Under the pieces are notes generated by a model. The model ran no database searches, was not told the DNA's origin, and worked only from the letters and a program-made list of their open reading frames with translations. 5,851 nt of DNA from Actinomycetes bacterium. GTDB taxonomy: Bacteria > Actinomycetota > Acidimicrobiia > Acidimicrobiales > Palsa-688. Below are positions 1-4,449 of this stretch, one piece after another. How positions within the stretch are numbered: the first letter of the stretch is position 1; every line of letters begins with the position of its first letter. The position numbers and the translations under genes were made by a program. Location of the stretch: assembly GCA_021816565.1 (NCBI GenBank), contig JAKAXN010000303.1, positions 1 through 5,851 of the forward strand. Direction: 5' to 3'.

Positions 1-629
1 GACAGGCCGTGGCTGACCAGCACGATGGTCTTGCCGGCCTGGCTCAGCTCGTTGAACTTGTCGTTGCACTTGCGCTGGAACGCCTCGTCGCCCACCGCCA
101 GCACCTCGTCGACGAAGAGGATGTCGGGATCGACGTTGATGGCCACGGAGAACCCCAGGCGCACGTACATACCCGACGAGTAGTTCTTCACCGGCTCGTC
201 GATGAACGGCCCGACCCCGGCGAAGTCCACTATCTCGTCGAAGCGCTTCTTCAGCTCGTTCTGCGACAGGCCCAGGATGGCGCCGTTCAGGAACACGTTC
301 TCCCGGCCGGACAGCTCCGGGTGGAAACCCGCGCCCAGCTCGAGGAGGGCCGACACCTTGCCGTCCACCCGCACGGTCCCCTCGTTGGGCGTGAGGATGC
401 GGGTCAGGCACTTGAGCATGGTGCTCTTGCCGGACCCGTTCTCCCCGATCAGCCCGAACGTCTCGCCCTGGCGGACCTCCAGCGACACGTCCCGCAGAGC
501 CCAGAAGTCCTCGGCCACCACCCGCCGCCCCCGCAGCACGGCGGCCTTCAGGGAGTTGTTGCGCTCGTGGACCAGGCGGAACTTCTTCGAGACGTGGTCC
601 GCCTCGACGACCACCCGGCCGGCGCTCAA
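1..629 (-). CDS. ABC transporter ATP-binding protein, polysaccharide/teichoic acid export type (Wzt/TagH-like), C-terminus cut by window edge
   Basis: This is the nucleotide-binding subunit of an ABC-2 exporter that hydrolyses ATP at the inner face of the membrane to drive export of a lipid-linked glycan. The 209 residues visible read: Walker A GENGSGKS (62-69), the Wzt-type segment LLELGAGFHPELSG (95-108), the degenerate signature YSSGMYVRL (150-158, in place of LSGGQ), Walker B ILFVDE (170-175) and H-loop VSHGL (205-209). YSSGM with GAGFHPELSG is characteristic of the O-antigen, teichoic-acid and capsule exporter subfamily. I place the start at TTG 629-627. It overlaps the permease TGA in a TTGA junction, has GGAGG four bases upstream, and gives the expected short lead-in before the first strand. 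The next candidate, GTG at 614, is too far from that ribosome site. Whether a substrate-recognising C-terminal domain follows, as in some Wzt proteins, cannot be seen. The substrate is unknown. Confidence 0.93.
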   Translation of the reverse strand, partial: MSAGRVVVEADHVSKKFRLVHERNNSLKAAVLRGRRVVAEDFWALRDVSLEVRQGETFGLIGENGSGKSTMLKCLTRILTPNEGTVRVDGKVSALLELGAGFHPELSGRENVFLNGAILGLSQNELKKRFDEIVDFAGVGPFIDEPVKNYSSGMYVRLGFSVAINVDPDILFVDEVLAVGDEAFQRKCNDKFNELSQAGKTIVLVSHGL

Positions 630-1426
630 AGCTCCTCCGCCATCCGGCTCTCCAGCCGGGTGAACACCGCCCACCCCGCGGCCAGCACGACCAGGGCCGC
701 ACCGAGGAAGTAACCGAACTGCGTGGCGGTCGGGAACCGGCCGTAGTACAGAACGGCCCGGAAGCACTCGGTCATCTCGGTCATCGGGTTGATCTTCAGG
801 AACGTCAGGTACTTCTGCACCCCGGGCAGGGTGATCGGGTAGATCACCGGGGTCAGGTAGATCCACACCAGCAGGATGATGTTCATGAAGTGCTCGACGT
901 CACGGAAGTAGATGTTGAGGGCGCTGACCAGCAGGCCCAGCCCGAAGGAGAAGATGGCCAGCACGCCGATCAGGACCAGCGTCACCGGGAGGAACGCCAC
1001 CGCCTCCCAGTCGCCGAAGCCGAGCAGGACCAGCGTGAGCAGCCCCATCTCGATCAGGTGAGAGACCAGGTTGGCCCCGACGTTGGACGCCGGCAGCAGC
1101 TTGCGGGGGAAGTACGACTTCTGGATGAGCGAGGCGTTGCCCACCAGCGAGCCGATGGACCCCATCACGCACATGCTGAAGAACGTCCACGGCAGCAGAC
1201 CGCACATGAGGAACAGGGAGTACACGTTGAGCCCGTGGACGCCCGGCTGGGGTGAGGCCCGGAAGAACAGCCGGAACACGATCGTGTACACGGCCATGGT
1301 GGCCAGCGGGTTCAGCATGGACCAGGTCCAGCCGAGGAACGACCGCTTGTACTTGGACCGCAGCTCCCGCAGGGTCAGGTTGACGAGAAGCTCCCGGGAG
1401 GAGCGGTAGCTGGATACCAGGGTCAT
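626..1426 (-). CDS. ABC-2 type transporter permease, polysaccharide/teichoic acid export (Wzm/TagG-like)
   Basis: This is the membrane subunit that pairs with the ATPase encoded immediately downstream to export a lipid-linked surface glycan. At 266 residues it has the usual length for the family. It starts with a basic amphipathic N-terminal segment (residues 10-36, including LRSKYKRSFLGW) that in this family lies at the membrane interface. Hydrophobic spans follow at about 38-55, 68-90, 118-137, 144-170, 181-200 and 237-256. Family-typical segments are SYFPRKLLP (104-112), LNIYFRDVEHF (170-180), WIYLTPVIYP (188-197) and NPMTEMTECFRAVLYYG (213-229). The ATG at 1426 gives the expected N-terminus. 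No clear Shine-Dalgarno precedes it, but a TACAAT box lies 15 bases upstream. The gene is first in a two-gene unit and lies 81 bases after clpP. The transported glycan cannot be told from sequence. Confidence 0.95.
   Translation of the reverse strand: MTLVSSYRSSRELLVNLTLRELRSKYKRSFLGWTWSMLNPLATMAVYTIVFRLFFRASPQPGVHGLNVYSLFLMCGLLPWTFFSMCVMGSIGSLVGNASLIQKSYFPRKLLPASNVGANLVSHLIEMGLLTLVLLGFGDWEAVAFLPVTLVLIGVLAIFSFGLGLLVSALNIYFRDVEHFMNIILLVWIYLTPVIYPITLPGVQKYLTFLKINPMTEMTECFRAVLYYGRFPTATQFGYFLGAALVVLAAGWAVFTRLESRMAEEL
632..638 (-). promoter_or_regulatory. Ribosome binding site for the ABC ATPase TTG start
   Basis: GGAGGAG lies on the minus strand inside the last codons of the permease gene. Its GGAGG core ends four bases before TTG 629. 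It is the only strong Shine-Dalgarno sequence I found in the window, and it decides the non-ATG start. With the TTGA overlap it indicates translational coupling of the two subunits. Confidence 0.6.
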
Positions 1427-1441
1427 GGCGCGAGTCGGAAG

Positions 1442-1447
1442 ATTGTA
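1442..1447 (-). promoter_or_regulatory. Possible -10 box of the exporter operon
   Basis: TACAAT (5 of 6 matches to TATAAT) lies on the minus strand 15 bases before the permease ATG, in the gap after clpP. Transcription would start near 1435, giving a leader of roughly nine bases. No convincing -35 is present at normal spacing, so this is a suggestion only. Confidence 0.35.
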
Positions 1448-1474
1448 CCTTCGACCGGGTCCGACAGCCCGTCA

Positions 1475-1498
1475 CGTCGCCGGTGGGGCAACGCGACG
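1475..1498 (-). terminator. Weak hairpin after clpP, possible terminator
   Basis: Reading the minus strand after the clpP stop, CGTCGC (1498-1493) can pair perfectly with GCGACG (1480-1475) around a 12-base loop. The stem is only six pairs and no T-run follows, so it may be chance in GC-rich sequence. Its position between the clpP stop and the putative exporter -10 is what a terminator would need. Confidence 0.2.
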
Positions 1499-1507
1499 GT
1501 GGACCGG

Positions 1508-2122
1508 TCAGGCCGTGGCCGGCTCGCTGACGTCCACGGCCCGCTCGATCACCTGGTCTATGAAGCCGTACTCCTTGGCCTCGGCGGCGGTGAACCAGCG
1601 GTCCCGGTCGGAGTCGGCCTCGATGCGCTCCACCGGCTGGCCCGTGTGGAAGGCGATCCGCTCGGCCATCATCTTCTTCAGGTAGACGATCTGCTCCGCC
1701 TGGATGGCGATGTCGGCGGCCTGGCCCTGGGCCTGGCCCGAGGGCTGGTGCATCAGGATCCGGGAGTGGGGCAGGGAGAACCTCTTGCCCGGGGTGCCGG
1801 CGCACAGCAGGAACTGCCCCATGGAGGCGGCCAGGCCCATGCAGACGGTGGAGACGTCGCAGGGGACGAACTGCATGGTGTCGTAGATGGCCAGCCCGGC
1901 GGTCACCGACCCGCCCGGCGAGTTGATGTACAGGCTGATGTCCCGCTCGGGGTCCTCGGCGGCCAGCAGCAGCAGCTGGGCGCAGATGAGGTTGGCGCTC
2001 GTGTCGTCCACCTGGGTGCCCAGAAACACGATGCGCTCCTTGAGGAGCCGCTGGTAGACGTCGCCGGAGCGGTCGTTGCCGGGCATCTGGGCGGTCACCT
2101 GCGGTAGGTGTAGCGAGGACAT
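1508..2122 (-). CDS. clpP: ATP-dependent Clp protease proteolytic subunit, ClpP1-like
   Basis: This serine peptidase forms the tetradecameric barrel that degrades proteins fed to it by Clp ATPases in the cytoplasm. It is complete at 204 residues. The catalytic triad is Ser100 (in GLAASMGQF), His125 (in ILMHQP) and Asp174 (in SDRDRWF). The spacings of 25 and 49 residues equal those of E. coli ClpP. NSPGG (68-72) is the oxyanion-hole loop. The segment [17 protein letters not shown] (166-182) matches what I recall of mycobacterial ClpP1, so I call it ClpP1-like. ATG 2122 has no good ribosome site but has a TANNNT box at leaderless spacing. ATG 2086 (residue 13) follows AGGTGA at eight bases and is the alternative start. 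Either would leave a short propeptide-like tail before [12 protein letters not shown]. No clpP2, tig or clpX adjoins it: the neighbours are tRNA-Leu (divergent) and the exporter permease. Confidence 0.97.
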   Translation of the reverse strand: MSSLHLPQVTAQMPGNDRSGDVYQRLLKERIVFLGTQVDDTSANLICAQLLLLAAEDPERDISLYINSPGGSVTAGLAIYDTMQFVPCDVSTVCMGLAASMGQFLLCAGTPGKRFSLPHSRILMHQPSGQAQGQAADIAIQAEQIVYLKKMMAERIAFHTGQPVERIEADSDRDRWFTAAEAKEYGFIDQVIERAVDVSEPATA

Positions 2123-2129
2123 GGCCTTG

Positions 2130-2135
2130 AGGGTA
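2130..2135 (-). promoter_or_regulatory. Possible -10 box for leaderless clpP transcript
   Basis: TACCCT (TANNNT form) lies on the minus strand with seven bases between it and the clpP ATG, which would make the A of the ATG the first transcribed base. The -35 region is poor (GTGAAG at a 15-base spacer). Support is its position and the absence of a Shine-Dalgarno sequence. Confidence 0.3.
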
Positions 2136-2151
2136 CCCGGTCGCCGCCCGC

Positions 2152-2180
2152 TTCACGGTGGGGCCCCGGTGCTTTAGGAT
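2152..2180 (+). promoter_or_regulatory. Promoter of tRNA-Leu
   Basis: TTCACG (2152-2157, 4 of 6 to TTGACA) and TAGGAT (2175-2180, 4 of 6 to TATAAT, fits TANNNT) are separated by exactly 17 bases. Initiation would fall near 2187, a few bases before the mature tRNA 5' end at 2191, so the 5' leader removed by RNase P would be very short. The promoter shares its 68-base gap with the start region of divergent clpP. Confidence 0.55.
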
Positions 2181-2190
2181 CGTCAGTGAC

Positions 2191-2272
2191 GCGGGCGTGG
2201 CGAAATTGGCATACGCGCCAGGTTTAGGTCCTGGTCCCGAGAGGGGTGGAGGTTCGAGTCCTCTCGCCCGCA
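2191..2272 (+). tRNA. tRNA-Leu (anticodon UAG)
   Basis: A complete class II tRNA folds by hand. The acceptor stem GCGGGCG (2191-2197) pairs with CGCCCGC (2265-2271) and is followed by discriminator A 2272. The D stem is GCG/CGC around a GG-containing loop. The anticodon stem CCAGG (2218-2222) pairs with CCTGG (2230-2234) around loop TTTAGGT, giving anticodon TAG at 2225-2227. The long variable arm (2235-2247) has a CCC/GGG stem. The T stem GGAGG pairs with CCTCT (one G-U pair) around TTCGAGT. The long variable arm, anticodon and discriminator A identify leucine (CUN codons). CCA is not encoded, so it must be added after transcription. The 3' half is antisense to the end of the membrane-protein gene on the other strand. 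Confidence 0.97.
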
Positions 2273-3255
2273 CGGCCACCCCGCCTCCCTAGGCGGGGCC
2301 GGCTCCCGGAGCGGGGCCAGGCGGCCACCGCGGCTGCCGCGGCCAGATCGCACGCCACGATCACCGCCCGCGACGCCACCACCACGGCCAGGGCCCGGCC
2401 GCCCGGCATGACCGAGCTGAGCGCCAGGGCCAGCACCACGTCACGGATGCCGAGGCCGGCCGGCGCGGGCACGAAGAGGATGCCGAGGGGCACAGCCAGG
2501 GCCATGGCCCCCACGCACAGGGCCACCGTCGCCAGGCTCCACCGGGTGGCAGCCGACGCCAGCACCGCCAGCTCCAGGCCGTAGCCGAGCCACGAGACCA
2601 CGGCCAGGCCGAAGGCCCGGGCCTCGGCGGCAGGCGCCAGGCGGCCCCCGAGGGGCGGGCGGTGCAGGAGAGCCGCCACCCGGTCCAGCAGCCCGGTCAG
2701 GGCCCGGGGGTGGAGCAGGCCGAGCAGGACCGGCACGGCCAGCAGCCCCCACCAGTAGGTGTCGAAGGCCTGCCGGTCGTACACCGGGAGGATGGCCGCT
2801 GCCAGCACCAGGCCGGCGGTGCAGGAGATCATCAGCATTATCAGGTTGGCGGCCAGCATGGTGCGCCTGGACGCCCCCCGGGACCGCCCCGCCTCCACCT
2901 GCATGACCACCGGCCACACCGAGCCGGGGATGTACTTGCCCAGCTGGCTGACGAAGAAGATGCGGGCCCCGGGGCCGCGCTCGAGGTGCACGCCCAGGCC
3001 CGACAGCACCTGCCGCCACACCGGATAGCTGGCGCCCACGCCGACCAGGCCGCAGCCGGCGGCGGCCACCACCGGCCACACCCCGATGCGGGCGAACGCC
3101 TCCACGAAGGAGCGCCGCTCCTCCACCGCCGCCACGGCCGCCCCGGCCAGGGCCAGCACCGCCACGGCCACCCCGGCCGCGGCCCGGGCGGCACCGACCC
3201 GGCCCAGCATCCGGCGGGTCCGCCCCGGCGACCGGCCCAGCACCCGGCTCTCCAT
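2224..3255 (-). CDS. Polytopic membrane protein, UPF0104 / LPG-synthase-TM (flippase-like) family
   Basis: This is an integral membrane protein of 343 residues. Hydrophobic spans lie at about 25-44, 58-79, 133-157, 166-182, 213-236, 240-262, 268-283 and 287-313. The segment FVSQLGKYIPGSVWP (101-115) and the late VPAPAGLGIRD (262-272) are the conserved signatures of the family that includes the membrane part of lysylphosphatidylglycerol synthase and AglD-related proteins. Members are often found beside glycosyltransferases and are thought to act on lipids or lipid-linked sugars. No soluble MprF synthase domain is present. ATG 3255 has no ribosome site but a TAGCAT box eight bases upstream; ATG 3210 (residue 16) is an alternative. 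The hydrophobic core ends near residue 313. The arginine-rich tail then continues into DNA antisense to tRNA-Leu, where the last 15 residues (AGERTRTSTPLGTRT) and the TAA are encoded. The exact function is not known. Confidence 0.85.
   Translation of the reverse strand: MESRVLGRSPGRTRRMLGRVGAARAAAGVAVAVLALAGAAVAAVEERRSFVEAFARIGVWPVVAAAGCGLVGVGASYPVWRQVLSGLGVHLERGPGARIFFVSQLGKYIPGSVWPVVMQVEAGRSRGASRRTMLAANLIMLMISCTAGLVLAAAILPVYDRQAFDTYWWGLLAVPVLLGLLHPRALTGLLDRVAALLHRPPLGGRLAPAAEARAFGLAVVSWLGYGLELAVLASAATRWSLATVALCVGAMALAVPLGILFVPAPAGLGIRDVVLALALSSVMPGGRALAVVVASRAVIVACDLAAAAAVAAWPRSGSRPRLGRRGGRAGERTRTSTPLGTRT
2279..2298 (+). terminator. Hairpin terminator of tRNA-Leu, without a T-run
   Basis: A perfect eight-pair stem, CCCCGCCT (2279-2286) with AGGCGGGG (2291-2298), closes a CCCT loop and begins six bases after the tRNA discriminator base. 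It is followed by GC-rich sequence and not a T-tract, a form often proposed for high-GC actinobacteria. It lies inside the coding sequence of the membrane protein on the opposite strand (codons about 320-326), so the DNA serves two purposes there. A hairpin of this symmetry would also form in the minus-strand mRNA. Confidence 0.6.
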
Positions 3256-3293
3256 CCGGGCCGATGCTAGGCGCCGGCCTAGGCTGGCGCCGC
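3256..3293. promoter_or_regulatory. Divergent intergenic region with inverted repeat and two possible -10 boxes
   Basis: Only 38 bases separate the chosen starts of the divergent membrane-protein and glycosyltransferase genes. The gap contains the inverted repeat CTAGGC-GCCG-GCCTAG (3267-3282, six-base arms) and a second direct copy of CTAGGC at 3279-3284. TAGCAT on the minus strand (3269-3264) and TAGGCT on the plus strand (3280-3285) are TANNNT boxes, each exactly eight bases before its gene start. If both are promoters, one protein bound to the repeat could control both genes. This is inference from layout. Confidence 0.35.
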
Positions 3294-4421
3294 TTGGAGA
3301 TCCTCGGGTTCGGCACCTACGACCGCCGGCGCCATCCCCGCGTCGGCGTCATCCTGGAAGGGCTGGCGGCCTGCGGCGACCACGTCCGCGAGGCCAACCG
3401 CCCCCTGGAGCTGAGCACCGCCGACCGGGTGGCCATCCTGCGCCGGCCGTGGCTGATCCTGCGGGCGCTGGCCGGGCTGGCCCGGTGCTGGGTGGCGGTG
3501 GCCGGCGAGGCCCGGACCGGCCGGGGGGGACCCCGGCCCGACGCGGTGGTGGTCGGCTACCTGGGCCACTTCGACGTCCTGCTGGCCCGGGTCCTGTTCC
3601 CATTCCGGCGCCCGCCGGTGGTGCTCGACCAGCTGGTGTTCGGGTCCGACACCGCCCGGGACCGGGGCGTCAGATCGCCCCTGGCGCTGGCCGCCCTGAG
3701 CGGCCTGGACCGCCTGGCGTGCCGGCTGGCCGACGTGGTGGTGGTCGACACCGAGGAGAACGCCGCCCTGGTCCCGGCGGTCCACTCCGCCAAGGTGACG
3801 GTGGTCCCGGTCGGGGCGCCGACGGCGTGGTTCGACGCGGGCCGCCGGGCCGGAGCCGCCCGGGCCACAGGCGGGCCGGGACCGGCGCTGAAGGTGGTGT
3901 TCTTCGGCCTGTACACCCCCCTGCAGGGCGCCACCCATCTGGGCCGGGCGCTCAGGATGCTGGCCGGTGACGCGACCGTCGAGGTCACCATGGTCGGCAC
4001 CGGCCAGGACCACCCGGCGGCCCGGGCCGCGGCCGGATTGCACGCCCCGGTCAGGTGGATCGAATGGGTCGACCCCCACGACCTGCCCGGCCTGGTGGCC
4101 GACCACGACGTGTGCCTGGGCATATTCGGCACCACCCCCAAGGCCGCCCGGGTGGTCCCCAACAAGGTGTACCAGGGGGCGGCGGCCGGCTGCGCCGTCG
4201 TGACCTCCGACACCGCCCCCCAGCGCCGGGCCCTCGGCCGGGCCGCCGTCTACGTGCCCGCCGGCGACCCGGAGGCCATCGCCTCGGCTCTGCGGGCGCT
4301 GGCCTCCGACCGGGACCGGGTGGACGGGCTGCGCGCCGCTGCCGCCGAAGTGGCGGCCCGCCGCTACACCCCGGCGGTGGTGGTGGGGCCCCTCCGGGCC
4401 AGGCTGGCCGGCGACCGCTGA
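3294..4421 (+). CDS. Glycosyltransferase, GT-B fold, GT4-like
   Basis: This is predicted to transfer a sugar from a nucleotide-sugar donor to a surface-glycan acceptor at the cytoplasmic membrane face. With the TTG start at 3294 it has 375 residues and begins EILGFGTYDRRRHPRV after the initiator, which matches the first strand and loop typical of these proteins. ATG 3264 would add ten unsupported residues and leave only eight bases to the divergent gene. The N-domain runs to about residue 190. The C-domain opens with VVFFGLYTPLQG (201-212), with MVGTG (233-237) and the donor-site segment VVPNKVYQGAAAGCAVVTSD (287-306). That segment corresponds to the GT4 EX7E region, but the second Glu is Gln294 (NKVYQ where many have NKxxE). 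I recall Gln there in other PNKVxQ members, so this is probably a subfamily trait. No signal peptide is visible. The donor and acceptor are unknown. Confidence 0.9.
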   Translation: MEILGFGTYDRRRHPRVGVILEGLAACGDHVREANRPLELSTADRVAILRRPWLILRALAGLARCWVAVAGEARTGRGGPRPDAVVVGYLGHFDVLLARVLFPFRRPPVVLDQLVFGSDTARDRGVRSPLALAALSGLDRLACRLADVVVVDTEENAALVPAVHSAKVTVVPVGAPTAWFDAGRRAGAARATGGPGPALKVVFFGLYTPLQGATHLGRALRMLAGDATVEVTMVGTGQDHPAARAAAGLHAPVRWIEWVDPHDLPGLVADHDVCLGIFGTTPKAARVVPNKVYQGAAAGCAVVTSDTAPQRRALGRAAVYVPAGDPEAIASALRALASDRDRVDGLRAAAAEVAARRYTPAVVVGPLRARLAGDR

Positions 4422-4424
4422 GAG

Positions 4425-4439
4425 CCGGCGCCGGGCCGG
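4425..4439. terminator. Possible short hairpin between convergent genes
   Basis: Only 28 bases lie between the convergent stops at 4421 and 4450. Within them CCGGC (4425-4429) pairs with GCCGG (4435-4439) around a five-base loop, and CCGGCGCCGG (4425-4434) is a perfect palindrome. AGAGCCG occurs on both sides (4421-4427 and 4440-4446). There is no T-run on either strand. It may serve both transcripts, but it is weak. Confidence 0.25.
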
Positions 4440-4449
4440 AGAGCCGCCC

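Noticed and set aside
9..713. Long open frame on the plus strand opposite the exporter genes
   Set aside because: It is antisense to the ABC ATPase, which has all expected motifs. The translation is low in complexity (many His, Val, Gln), as expected for a reverse frame of GC-rich coding DNA.
900..2279. 459-codon minus-strand open frame spanning the permease, clpP and tRNA regions
   Set aside because: It overlaps two well-supported genes in another frame and crosses the tRNA. Its translation is rich in Arg, Pro and Gly, typical of an out-of-frame shadow.
2255..2300. tRNA-Leu 3' end as a possible phage or island attachment site
   Set aside because: tRNA 3' ends are common integration sites, but there is no integrase, no second copy of the tRNA end in the window and no change in composition beside it.
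2441..3316. Pro/Gly/Arg-rich minus-strand frame within the membrane-protein gene
   Set aside because: It is an out-of-frame shadow of the gene at 2224-3255, which shows membrane spans and family motifs.
3279..4213. Minus-strand open frames opposite the glycosyltransferase
   Set aside because: They have no recognisable domain and biased composition, and the plus strand encodes a clear GT-B protein.
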